A stretch of DNA of 34,212 nucleotides from Campylobacterota bacterium (GTDB lineage Bacteria > Campylobacterota > Campylobacteria > Campylobacterales > Sulfurovaceae), in assembly GCA_011048515.1 (NCBI GenBank), contig DSDW01000120.1:1-34212 (forward strand), given 5' to 3'. The notes beneath the pieces were generated by a model. The model did no database searches, was not told where the DNA came from, and was given only the letters and a program-made list of their open reading frames with translations. The translations under genes were made by a program, and so were the position numbers. Positions within the stretch are counted from its first letter, which is position 1. Every line of letters starts with the position of its first letter. Shown here in pieces: positions 1 through 8,466 of the stretch.

Positions 1-119
1 ACGGGACGGGAGGGGGTGTGCTGGCCAAACTGGTCACCGAGTATCTCAAAAAACATCCAAAGATCAAAAACTTTTATCGAATGCCCGGCAATCTCGGGAT
101 CACAGTAGTGGAACTGTAG
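1..119 (+). CDS. mutS2: MutS2-like protein, C-terminal Smr domain (5'-truncated by window)
   Basis: Frame 3 reads GTGGGVLAKLVTEYLKKHPKIKNFYRMPGNLGITVVEL* with TAG at 117-119; resembles the Smr-domain C-terminus of MutS2 (HGxGxGxL...V..YLKxHPxVKxF...G.TVVEL). Confidence 0.75.
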   Translation, partial: GTGGGVLAKLVTEYLKKHPKIKNFYRMPGNLGITVVEL

Positions 120-134
120 AAAGAAGGAATCCGG

Positions 135-617
135 ATGTGGTGCAGGAAAGCAAAAAAATATTTAGGTTATCTCCCCGCACTGCTTTTAATGACTTTTTTT
201 ACAGCAGGGTGTGCGAAGCAGCAGCCGTCACATTCTCTCTCCAGGGAGCTTCCTCTTCCTGAAAAGCATCTTCCACAAAAAAAGATGAGAAAGATGCAGG
301 TACACTCCAGCGCATACACTTCGCGAGTTAAAAGAAAAAATGCCATATATCCTGTCGGGGCATGGGGAGATGCCTTGACCCCCTCATGCCGCGGCATTGC
401 AGTTTCTGATGATCTGATCAGAATGGGCCTGACCCATCAAACCAGGGTAAGAATAGAAGGGCTTGAAGGGGAGTATGTCGTACTGGACAAAATGCATCCA
501 AAATGGAAGAAAAAAATCGATGTCTATATGGGAAATGATTTCAAAAGAGCAAGGTACTGGGGTGTCCGGACGGTAACCATACGGTGGGAAGAGCCCAAAA
601 AGAAAAATACGCGATAG
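135..617 (+). CDS. 3D-domain (MltA C-terminal-like double-psi beta barrel) lipoprotein
   Basis: Lipobox-like TFFTAGC; AYTS...GAWGDxLTPSCRGIAVSDDLI..GL and YVVLDKMHPKWKKKIDVYMG...ARYWGVR match the 3D-domain pattern. Confidence 0.75.
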   Translation: MWCRKAKKYLGYLPALLLMTFFTAGCAKQQPSHSLSRELPLPEKHLPQKKMRKMQVHSSAYTSRVKRKNAIYPVGAWGDALTPSCRGIAVSDDLIRMGLTHQTRVRIEGLEGEYVVLDKMHPKWKKKIDVYMGNDFKRARYWGVRTVTIRWEEPKKKNTR

Positions 618-713
618 AAAATATACAAGGGTGTTTGATCTGAAAGGAGACGGAAGAGGTGAATTTCAAGCGATCTCCACACTAACTCTAACCGAAATCT
701 TAACTCCAAAAGG

Positions 714-719
714 TATAAT
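714..719 (+). promoter_or_regulatory. putative -10 box (TATAAT) upstream of the 751 CDS
   Basis: aggTATAATatag about 30 bp upstream of the start codon. Confidence 0.45.
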
Positions 720-750
720 ATAGCCCATTAATACAGTTGAGGAGATCGTA

Positions 751-1320
751 GTGAAGATTGCAGATGTAAAACAAGAGTTGAGTAGTGATGAAAAGGTACT
801 TGAGAGTGCTTTTAAACTGGAAACGTTTTATAAAAAATATAGGGTTGCACTCTGGAGTTTTGTTGCAGTAGTGGCACTTTTCTTTATCGGTCGAAGCATT
901 ATAAACGTGATGGAAGAGACAAGATTGACCGAGGCCAACAGTGCACTTTTGACATTGCAGAAAAACCCCGAAGATAGTGCCGCACTCGATACGCTGAAGA
1001 AAAAAAATCCGGCGCTTTTTGAACTCTACAGTTATGCACAGGCTGCAAAAAAAAGGGATAAAGCGGTTTTGAGCACATTGTCTCAAAGCAATAATACGGT
1101 GGTCTCCGATGCAAGCAGGTATACCCTGGCTGTCATGGAAGAGAAAACAACAGACTCTGCCCTCTACAAAGAGATGACACTGTTGGAAGAGGCATACCTT
1201 GCGATCCAGAACAAAGAGATAAAAAAAGCAGAGGAGAAGCTCGGTATGATCGATCCGCGTTCACCGGTTGCAACACTGGCTCAGCTTCTGAAACACTCGA
1301 TGATAAAGGCTGATCAATGA
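751..1320 (+). CDS. single-TM TPR-like (YfgM-like) membrane protein
   Basis: GTG start. Short cytoplasmic N-terminus, one TM helix (VALWSFVAVVALFFIG), then helical repeat-like region; ATGA overlap with the downstream BamB-like lipoprotein. Confidence 0.55.
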   Translation: MKIADVKQELSSDEKVLESAFKLETFYKKYRVALWSFVAVVALFFIGRSIINVMEETRLTEANSALLTLQKNPEDSAALDTLKKKNPALFELYSYAQAAKKRDKAVLSTLSQSNNTVVSDASRYTLAVMEEKTTDSALYKEMTLLEEAYLAIQNKEIKKAEEKLGMIDPRSPVATLAQLLKHSMIKADQ

Positions 1321-2330
1321 AACAATCGGTACTCATTGTAATTGCAGCTGCTTTGATATTTACCGGGTGCAGCAGTAAAAAATATTTTGAGCCTGAAAAG
1401 ACTTTTAGTGCTTCCAAAGCAACAGGCAGCTATAACAGCAAGATCGTCTCCGTAAGCAGAGACGGCGCTACCCTGGAAGATCGCCGCTATATCAGCAGAA
1501 GTAAGGGAATGAGCTCTTTGGATCTGGGTGAGGGGTATCGGTTCTTAAGTGAGAGCGACCGCTATCTGCTGGCATCCAATATCGAAGGTGTGCTCAAAGT
1601 CATAGAGAGAAGTACCCAGAAGGTCGCGCATCAGGTAAGCTTTGACTCTCCGGTGGTCACAGCAGCGATCAGGGGTGGAAAGATCGCTTATATCCTCAAC
1701 AACAACACCTTCGGCCTTTATGATATGCAGACGCAGAAAAAGATGATAGAGGAGAGGTCAGATGAGACCTATGCGATCGATGCGAGAGCAGCAACACCAC
1801 TCTATATCGACCAGCTTGTTGTTTACCCTATGCTGGACGGGAAGCTGATTATCGTGAATAGTCGGGATGTCAGCAGTGCCAAGGTGGTCTATCTCAGCAG
1901 TGCCAAAGTCTTTAACAATGTGATCTACCTGGCTAGAACAGGCAACACAGTGGTGGCAGCGACACCAAAGACCATCATCACTCTGGGAGAGGCCGGAGAG
2001 CAGGAGTATCAGGCAAACATCTCTGACGTTGCTGTAGCGGACGGTATGGTCTACCTCTTTACCAAAGAGGGGGAGATCATTAAACTGAACAACGCATTGA
2101 AAGAGCTGAAGCGTACGAAGTTCAAGTTTGCGCACTACTCTGTCGCTACTGTGACCGGGGGGAAAGTCTATGCGCTCGATCAGAAAGGTTCGCTTATCGT
2201 ACTGGATGATGCGCTGACCAAGAGCAGGATCTATGATGTCGGTGAGGTGAAACAACCTGCATTTATCTCTGCAACAAAGCTCTATAAAGACGGAGATGTC
2301 ATAGAACTTTCAAAACTGGGTTATGAGTAA
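1317..2330 (+). CDS. lipoprotein with beta-propeller-like repeats (BamB/PQQ-like)
   Basis: Lipobox IFTGCSS; repeated beta blades such as GKVYALDQKGSLIVLD, GMVYLFTKEGEIIKLN. Confidence 0.6.
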   Translation: MKQSVLIVIAAALIFTGCSSKKYFEPEKTFSASKATGSYNSKIVSVSRDGATLEDRRYISRSKGMSSLDLGEGYRFLSESDRYLLASNIEGVLKVIERSTQKVAHQVSFDSPVVTAAIRGGKIAYILNNNTFGLYDMQTQKKMIEERSDETYAIDARAATPLYIDQLVVYPMLDGKLIIVNSRDVSSAKVVYLSSAKVFNNVIYLARTGNTVVAATPKTIITLGEAGEQEYQANISDVAVADGMVYLFTKEGEIIKLNNALKELKRTKFKFAHYSVATVTGGKVYALDQKGSLIVLDDALTKSRIYDVGEVKQPAFISATKLYKDGDVIELSKLGYE

Positions 2331-3144
2331 GAGCGATATACTCATTGCCTTTGAAGAGTATCTAAGCGTCACCAGGGCGCTTAGTGCCCATACGATCTCC
2401 TCCTATATTTCCGATCTTGAACAGCTTGAAGCGTCTGGCACCAAGGCATTAACGCAACTGGATACCAATGATGTTTTGGGCTTTTTGGCGACGTTTGGAA
2501 ACAAACGTACACTCAACCGTAAACTCTCATCGATCAACGCCTTTTTCCATTTTTGCCATCAGCATGATTTTGTCTCAAAGAAGATCAGAATACCGATGGC
2601 AAAAGTGCCCAAGAACCTGCCCAGATATCTAAGCAGTGAGGAGATCATGAAATACCTCTCCCTGATCGACCGTTCTACGCTGACGGGAATGCGGGACTAC
2701 GCATTGATACTTTTTTTGTATGCAAGCGGCTGCCGTATCTCCGAAGCACTGCATATACAGAGGGAAGATATCGTTGAGGGATGGTTGAAGATACGTTTTG
2801 CCAAGGGTGAAAAAGAGCGGGTGGTGCCTCTTGCACCAGTTGCGATAGAAGCACTGGAAACCTACCTTCAGCATGAGCAGATGCATAGCACTTATCTCTG
2901 GCTGAATTACCGGGGGGAGGTACTCAGCCGTATCTCTGCCTTCAAGATCGTCAAAAAGTACCTTGGGGTCTCGCCGCATGTTTTGCGTCACTCCTTTGCC
3001 TCTTCGCTCATTATAGGAGGGGCTGACCTGCGCGTGGTACAGGAGCTGTTGGGGCACAGTTCGCTGGAGACCACGCAGATCTACACCCATATCCAAAAAC
3101 AGAATCTGGCGGAGACAATGCGAAGCTACCATCCTTTGAGCTAA
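2323..3144 (+). CDS. tyrosine recombinase, XerC/XerD/XerH-like
   Basis: SAM-like N-terminus; catalytic motifs ASGCRISEAL (R), HVLRHSFAS (HxxR), LLGHSSLETTQIYTH (H...Y). Confidence 0.9.
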   Translation: MSKSDILIAFEEYLSVTRALSAHTISSYISDLEQLEASGTKALTQLDTNDVLGFLATFGNKRTLNRKLSSINAFFHFCHQHDFVSKKIRIPMAKVPKNLPRYLSSEEIMKYLSLIDRSTLTGMRDYALILFLYASGCRISEALHIQREDIVEGWLKIRFAKGEKERVVPLAPVAIEALETYLQHEQMHSTYLWLNYRGEVLSRISAFKIVKKYLGVSPHVLRHSFASSLIIGGADLRVVQELLGHSSLETTQIYTHIQKQNLAETMRSYHPLS

Positions 3145-3162
3145 ATAGGGTATCATACCGGT

Positions 3163-3495
3163 ATGAAAGAGATCACAGAGTATTTACAGAAAAAGAACCT
3201 TATCTTCAAGTCATTCAAAGAGATCAAGCCAAAAACACTAGGCTCCCGAAAGAGGGTCGAGATCTATCTGGGGGTTGACCTGAAGGGGTACTATACTCTG
3301 GTCATGCAGTTGGAGAAAAAGAGCAGGGTCTTGCAAAAAGAGGCACACGAGTTGATGGGATTGCATGAGAAACTTGAAATACTGACAGAGGCGAGGATCA
3401 CCCAAAAATATATCCTTATTGATGCTCCGCTCTGCTCCAAAGCCAAAGCTTTTTTGCAAGAGCAGGGCTGGGTAGTCTGGGAAAAAAAGGTATAG
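3163..3495 (+). CDS. hypothetical protein
   Basis: Intact 110-aa ORF between recombinase and coaX, co-directional and closely spaced. Confidence 0.7.
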   Translation: MKEITEYLQKKNLIFKSFKEIKPKTLGSRKRVEIYLGVDLKGYYTLVMQLEKKSRVLQKEAHELMGLHEKLEILTEARITQKYILIDAPLCSKAKAFLQEQGWVVWEKKV

Positions 3496-3498
3496 AAG

Positions 3499-4143
3499 AT
3501 GCAGCATAAACTTTTGGCCGATATCGGCAATACCCATATGCATATCCTGGATGAGGGGAAGATCCTCCACCTGAAGCATCAGGAGGCAATCGATCGCTAT
3601 CAAGACCGTGAACTCTGCTACATCTCCGTAAGTCACAGACTCGATTCGAAGATCACACAGATCAAAAGGTGGAAAGATATCGCTGCAAATATAGTGCTTG
3701 AAGGCACTTATGCAACAATGGGGGTGGATAGAAAGGCACTCTGCCTGAGCCGCAGGGATGGCCTCTTTGTCGATGCGGGTTCAGCGATCACCGTGGATAT
3801 CGTGAAAGACGGCATCTACTGGGGAGGATTTATCCTTCCGGGGATCAATGCATATCTTGAGAGTTACCGCAGGATATCTCCGGTACTCGATACCTCGATC
3901 AATCACACCATAGCGCTTGACAAACTTCCCCTTACAACCAAAGATGGGATAAGCTATGGTATAATCGCGTCTATAAAAGCACTCATTGATCAGCACAGGG
4001 ATGATCAGCCCCTCTATTTTACCGGAGGCGATGGAGCGTTTTTAAGCCGCTTTTTTGAAGATGCGATCTATGATGAATCACTAGTATTTCAGGGGATGAT
4101 GCAGGCTTTGAACGCAAGTGAGAAATTAGAAATTAAAAATTAG
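3499..4143 (+). CDS. coaX: type III pantothenate kinase
   Basis: LADIGNTHMHI, DAGSAITVDIV, GGFILPG motifs of CoaX/Baf family. Confidence 0.88.
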   Translation: MQHKLLADIGNTHMHILDEGKILHLKHQEAIDRYQDRELCYISVSHRLDSKITQIKRWKDIAANIVLEGTYATMGVDRKALCLSRRDGLFVDAGSAITVDIVKDGIYWGGFILPGINAYLESYRRISPVLDTSINHTIALDKLPLTTKDGISYGIIASIKALIDQHRDDQPLYFTGGDGAFLSRFFEDAIYDESLVFQGMMQALNASEKLEIKN

Positions 4144-4145
4144 AA
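4125..4145. repeat. degenerate heptanucleotide repeat (ATTAGAA ATTAAAA ATTAGAA) overlapping coaX stop codon
   Basis: Direct reading; coaX TAG at 4141-4143 lies within the third unit. Confidence 0.6.
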
Positions 4146-4222
4146 ATGATAGTTTGTTTTCTGCCAGAAAGCATCTGTTTGGTATAAGGGATGATATGGG
4201 AAAAAATGCTACAAAGAGAGAA

Positions 4223-4239
4223 GTATTGCGGAGCAATAC
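4223..4239. other. perfect inverted repeat GTATTGC-GGA-GCAATAC in coaX-hisG intergenic region
   Basis: 7-bp perfect stem, 3-nt loop. Confidence 0.6.
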
Positions 4240-4250
4240 ATACAATGATT

Positions 4251-4278
4251 ATTCACTATTCACTATTCACTATTCACT
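4251..4278. repeat. (ATTCACT)x4 heptanucleotide tandem repeat
   Basis: Four perfect copies, ending 21 bp before the hisG ATG. Confidence 0.97.
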
Positions 4279-4299
4279 TTTACTCAAAAGGAGCAACCC

Positions 4300-4920
4300 A
4301 TGTTGACAGTCGCACTTCCAAAGGGAAGGATCGCAGAGCAGACGCTGGAGATCTTTGCGGAGATCTTCGGCGGAGAGTTTAAGTTTGAGGGGCGTGAGCT
4401 GATCCTGGATATGGGAGAGTTCCGTTTTTTGAATGTGCGCAATCAGGATGTACCGACCTATGTAGAGCACGGCGCTGCAGATATCGGTGTCGTAGGTCTT
4501 GATGTCATCACTGAAAAGGAGTTGGATATCATCCAGCTTCTGGATATGCAGCTGGGCAAATGCAAGGTGGCGATCGGTATCAAAAATGAGGATGAGCTGG
4601 ACTGGAGCCGCCCGAATATCAAGATAGCGACAAAGATGGTCAACATCACCAAGGATTATTTCGCTCAGAAAGCAGTGGGTGTGGAGGTGATCAAGCTCTA
4701 CGGTTCGATCGAGCTGGCACCACTGGTCGGACTTGCCGATGCGATCGTGGATATCGTGGAGACAGGCAGTACGATGAGAGAGAATGGACTGAAGGTAGCC
4801 GAAGAGATCATGGACTCCTCGGCATACCTTATCTCTAATAAAAACAGCTACTATGCGAAGAAAGACGAGATCCTTTCTCTCTATGAGAAGATCAAGGAAG
4901 TGGTAGAACGTGACAACTAA
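4300..4920 (+). CDS. hisG: ATP phosphoribosyltransferase, short (HisGS) form
   Basis: MLTVALPKGRIAEQTLEIF; DVPTYVEHGAADIGVVGLDVI; LVGLADAIVDIVETGSTMRENGL; 206 aa and no C-terminal regulatory domain. Confidence 0.95.
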   Translation: MLTVALPKGRIAEQTLEIFAEIFGGEFKFEGRELILDMGEFRFLNVRNQDVPTYVEHGAADIGVVGLDVITEKELDIIQLLDMQLGKCKVAIGIKNEDELDWSRPNIKIATKMVNITKDYFAQKAVGVEVIKLYGSIELAPLVGLADAIVDIVETGSTMRENGLKVAEEIMDSSAYLISNKNSYYAKKDEILSLYEKIKEVVERDN

Positions 4921-5617
4921 CAGTTCAGATTCGCTTGACCTCTATGCCAAGGTAGAGGATCTTCTGGGGATAGAGGGGGCAATACCCCGCCTTTATGCCC
5001 ACTATCTTCTTTTTTTGCGATCGGTCCAGCCCAAAACGCTGCTGGATGTGGGATGCGGTTCGGGGGATTTTCTCGTACAGATGAAAAAAGCGCTAAAGCT
5101 GGAGGAAGCCAAAGGGATAGACCTGAGCCCTCTGATGGTCGAACGCACCCAAAGCAAAGGGATAGATGCAGCGTGTATCGACCTGTGCGACCTGGAGGGC
5201 AGGTATGATATGATCACCGCGGTATTTGATATGGTCAACTACCTGGATGCCAGATCACTGCAAAGATTTCTCGGATGCATCGCCGATCACCTCAATGAGG
5301 GCGGTTACTTCGTCTTTGATGTGAACACACTCTACGGATTTGAAAATGTCGCAGTGGGGGCCTTTATCGTGGATGATGAAGAGCGTTTTTTGGCTATCGA
5401 CAGTGATTTTGAGAAGCGGACCTATGAGATGGAACTGACGCTCTTTGAAAAAAAGGGTAATGCTTTTGTCAAATCAAAAGAGAGGATCACTCAGCACTAC
5501 CATACCCTTGAAGCGCTCACCTCTCACCCGGGACTCAAGCTTGTATCTTCCGAAGAGGTAGAACTCTATGAGATGGGTGAAGCCGATAAGCTTTTTGTCG
5601 TGCTGCAGAAAAGCTGA
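4910..5617 (+). CDS. class I SAM-dependent methyltransferase
   Basis: LLDVGCGSGDFLVQMK (motif I), AKGIDLSPLMVERTQ; GTG start overlapping the hisG end. Confidence 0.85.
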   Translation: MTTNSSDSLDLYAKVEDLLGIEGAIPRLYAHYLLFLRSVQPKTLLDVGCGSGDFLVQMKKALKLEEAKGIDLSPLMVERTQSKGIDAACIDLCDLEGRYDMITAVFDMVNYLDARSLQRFLGCIADHLNEGGYFVFDVNTLYGFENVAVGAFIVDDEERFLAIDSDFEKRTYEMELTLFEKKGNAFVKSKERITQHYHTLEALTSHPGLKLVSSEEVELYEMGEADKLFVVLQKS

Positions 5618-5628
5618 TCCCCCTGGCC

Positions 5629-6063
5629 TTACATAGGCCTATTGCGCTTCTCCCAGTTCGGTTTCAATGTCTTGATACCGGTTTCCTCTTTTAATATTTT
5701 TTCGATCAGGGCGATATCGCTGAGTTTGGATCGGTTTTGGAAGATATAGTATCCTATGACCATTTTGGATTTTAGTTTGAGCCGGTATTTCTCTTCAAAT
5801 GTCTCTATATCGACTGTCTCTGGATCAGTAAACTGGATGACGATCCCCTCGTGTGCTTCGATCTGCTTGGCGCCGTAGGGTGACATTTTACCCTCAAAAC
5901 GGCTCTCTTTGGGGATCAGTATCGTACGTTTTACTCCTTTATCGAGTATCGTGAAACTCCGGTAGTTCTGTTCTGCATCCATCGTTTCCATCTTTTTGGA
6001 AAGGGCAAAGGTGCTGCTTGCAAAAGTGATTATTAACACAATAAACAGGGCTGGTCTTTTCAT
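5629..6063 (-). CDS. secreted 144-aa protein; candidate stand-alone S8 prodomain / I9-like inhibitor
   Basis: Signal peptide MKRPALFIVLIITFASSTFA; C-terminal half GIVIQFTDPETVDIETFEEKYRLKLKSKMVIGYYIFQ...LIEKILKEETGIKTLKPNW fits a beta-alpha-beta-beta-alpha-beta propeptide layout ending in a (A)EPNY-like motif; 8 bp downstream of the S8 protease gene. Confidence 0.6.
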   Translation of the reverse strand: MKRPALFIVLIITFASSTFALSKKMETMDAEQNYRSFTILDKGVKRTILIPKESRFEGKMSPYGAKQIEAHEGIVIQFTDPETVDIETFEEKYRLKLKSKMVIGYYIFQNRSKLSDIALIEKILKEETGIKTLKPNWEKRNRPM

Positions 6064-6071
6064 ACTCTCTC

Positions 6072-8054
6072 CTAGTGTCCGTAGATTTTGATCTTTATGT
6101 TTTTGAGTGTACCGCTGTCAGGGGGCAGCATATCTTTCATCTCAACACGCCAAGTACCCGAAGTGGACTCGCCGAGGAAGGCCGCACTGCCAAGCCTGAA
6201 CCCGCCATCCATCCAATTTTCGTGTCCATCTATAGTAGAGGCAATGGAGTCCTCCTGGATAAGGGTCGTTTTGGTGCCTGAGGGTGAGATCAGTTCTACT
6301 CTGTAATCCGATGCATAGGAAGAGTTATTGTCTATCGTCACCTCGACCCACTCAACCTTGATATCATCATTTATCGTAATATCAAAGGTTTGTGTCGTCT
6401 TGTTATCTGCAATTGGCGTATTGAATGTCTTTGCTGCACTTAGCGAACGCTCTTGGGGAAGATTGCTGTATGTGCTGGTGCAGGTGTTGATCATCCCCTG
6501 GGCATTGATCAGCCCGAAACCGTAGTCGATACTGTGCCAATGGCCGGCAGCATTTTGAACCCAACTCCTATTGGCACTATCAATTTTTTGTGCATGTGCA
6601 GCGATAAGATATTTGACATCTCTCCAGGTCAGATCAGGGCACGCTTCCAGCACCAATGCTACGACCCCGGAGATTGTGGGAGTAGCCGCACTAGTCCCGT
6701 TCATTGCAAAGGTATAGTTTTCACTGGTATCTTCACTCCATGTAGTCATGGTATCGATATTTCCGCTATTGGAGGAAGTTCCCATCACGGTTGTCGTTCC
6801 GATGGTAGGACTATCCTGATAATAGTTCCCGCTGTAGCCTGAGACAAGGATATTTGAGCCCGGACTGGAGTAGTCTGCATGGGTATTGTCATGCTTCAAT
6901 CCAGTGACGGCAATGCAGTATCTGCTGCTCAGCAGATACTGGAGGTTTGCATTCCCCCCGCTTTCCCGATTATTCCCGGCAGGGAAGAGATAGATACGGC
7001 CTTTTCCGTCTCTGAGCTGCGAAGTCCCTAAAGCCATGATGTCTTCATAAAGCGTATCGGTATCAAATTCCGACCCCCAGCTGTTGTTTGTAAGGGCAAT
7101 CTCATTAGCGCCTTCTCCGGTAAGCCAGACCTTTTCAAGTATAGCCGCTCTTTGATTTTCCAGCCAGTCACTTCCGGCGATTTTGGCAAAGGGTGCGATC
7201 CCTCTGACTCCTTTGCCGTTGAAGGCTCTTGCGGCGATGATACCGGCTACCATCGTACCATGGGTATAGTCTCCATCATCCGTAACTGTTGCTGAAGGAT
7301 CGCCGACATTCTCTCCATTATAGGAGCGTGATAGATCCATATTGGCTTCGAGGTCCTCATGATCTGCATCTACACCATCATCCACAACCTGAACGATGAT
7401 ATTTTCTCCCTGGTTATACCCCATATAGCGATGGTAGACTTCCAAAAGAGCGAGATCGTTACCTGCTATGGTTTCTATGCCGCTTTCATTGGTGATCTCT
7501 CCCAAACTTCTAATGTGCCACTGTTTGTCAAAGAAAGTATCGCCAAATGCTTCTTCAGTATCAAGTCCGTCCTCTATACCATTCTCATTCTGGTCACTAT
7601 TATTATGATCCATCCCTAGGTGCATTTCGATATCATCAGGTATAAAGTCATTATCGCTGTCCGGATTTTCGTTGACGTCTGTTATCGTTACTGTGATGGT
7701 CTGCTGTGATTGGTTCTCATAAGTATCTGTAGCCGTAACAAGAACTTCGTAGATATTGTTGGTATCATTATCTTCCGGATTTTCAAAGTCGGGCGGATTT
7801 ATAAAGGATAATGAACCGGTATGAGTGTCAAGAGAAAATTTTGTACTGTCTTCCCCTCCAGATATACTGTAAGTCACAGTATTCTGATTGTATGCCTCAA
7901 TGATGATGACAAAGAGCCTATTCTCCGGTACTAATACAGTACTGTCCGAAGTGAACCGGGGGAGTGTGGGGCTGCTGCTCGTACCGCCTCCGCCACCACA
8001 TCCAACCAGCAGAATTGAAAAAAGTACCGGTAAGATTTTAAATAATCTATTCAT
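6072..8054 (-). CDS. lipoprotein S8 (subtilisin/kexin-like) serine protease with cadherin-like, Ca-binding-repeat-like and C-terminal P domains
   Basis: Lipobox LLVGCGGGG; cadherin-like VTATDTYENQSQQTITVTITDVNE; DSDNDFIPDDIE; catalytic Asp VQVVDDGVDADHEDL, His THGTMVAGIIAA, Ser NGTSAATPTISGVVAL; C-terminal P-domain-like sequence FDITINDDIKVEWVEVTIDNNSSYASDYRVELISPSGT...GTWRVEMKD. Confidence 0.92.
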   Translation of the reverse strand: MNRLFKILPVLFSILLVGCGGGGGTSSSPTLPRFTSDSTVLVPENRLFVIIIEAYNQNTVTYSISGGEDSTKFSLDTHTGSLSFINPPDFENPEDNDTNNIYEVLVTATDTYENQSQQTITVTITDVNENPDSDNDFIPDDIEMHLGMDHNNSDQNENGIEDGLDTEEAFGDTFFDKQWHIRSLGEITNESGIETIAGNDLALLEVYHRYMGYNQGENIIVQVVDDGVDADHEDLEANMDLSRSYNGENVGDPSATVTDDGDYTHGTMVAGIIAARAFNGKGVRGIAPFAKIAGSDWLENQRAAILEKVWLTGEGANEIALTNNSWGSEFDTDTLYEDIMALGTSQLRDGKGRIYLFPAGNNRESGGNANLQYLLSSRYCIAVTGLKHDNTHADYSSPGSNILVSGYSGNYYQDSPTIGTTTVMGTSSNSGNIDTMTTWSEDTSENYTFAMNGTSAATPTISGVVALVLEACPDLTWRDVKYLIAAHAQKIDSANRSWVQNAAGHWHSIDYGFGLINAQGMINTCTSTYSNLPQERSLSAAKTFNTPIADNKTTQTFDITINDDIKVEWVEVTIDNNSSYASDYRVELISPSGTKTTLIQEDSIASTIDGHENWMDGGFRLGSAAFLGESTSGTWRVEMKDMLPPDSGTLKNIKIKIYGH

Positions 8055-8144
8055 CGGTATAACCCCTTGGATTTAACTTACATAATTATAGCTATTTATA
8101 AAATGGGATTAGTTGAAAGAATACAGGGAATATTGAAACGGGGG

Positions 8145-8177
8145 AAAAAAAGATATCCACCTGAAAGAGGTGGATAT
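8145..8177 (-). terminator. Rho-independent terminator of the rpsF-ssb-rpsR operon
   Basis: Perfect 10-bp stem ATATCCACCT/AGGTGGATAT (8153-8162/8168-8177) with 5-nt loop, followed on the minus strand by a T-run (A-run 8145-8151). Confidence 0.9.
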
Positions 8178-8189
8178 TTTGAAGGGACC

Positions 8190-8453
8190 TTATTTGATCA
8201 TTTCAAATGGAGATTCTACAACGTTCTTTCTGTCAACGATGTATGGGATAAGCGCTGTTTGTCTCGCTCTTTTGATCGCTACTGTTACCATCTCCTGGTG
8301 TCTTTTACAGTTACCTGTCAATCTTCTTGGCATGATCTTAAATCTCTCTGAGAGAGAGAATTTAAGCTGTGCCAAGTCTTTATAATCGATGAAGTCAATT
8401 TTTGCTTCACAGTATTTACAGTATCTTTTTTTGAATTTTCTTCTTTCTGCCAT
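8190..8453 (-). CDS. rpsR: 30S ribosomal protein S18
   Basis: [12 protein letters not shown]...[49 protein letters not shown]. Confidence 0.98.
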   Translation of the reverse strand: MAERRKFKKRYCKYCEAKIDFIDYKDLAQLKFSLSERFKIMPRRLTGNCKRHQEMVTVAIKRARQTALIPYIVDRKNVVESPFEMIK

Positions 8454-8466
8454 GGTTTATGTTCTC

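Noticed and set aside
3958-3965. TATAAT inside coaX as an internal promoter
   Set aside because: A single hexamer within a well-supported coding region; no support beyond chance occurrence.
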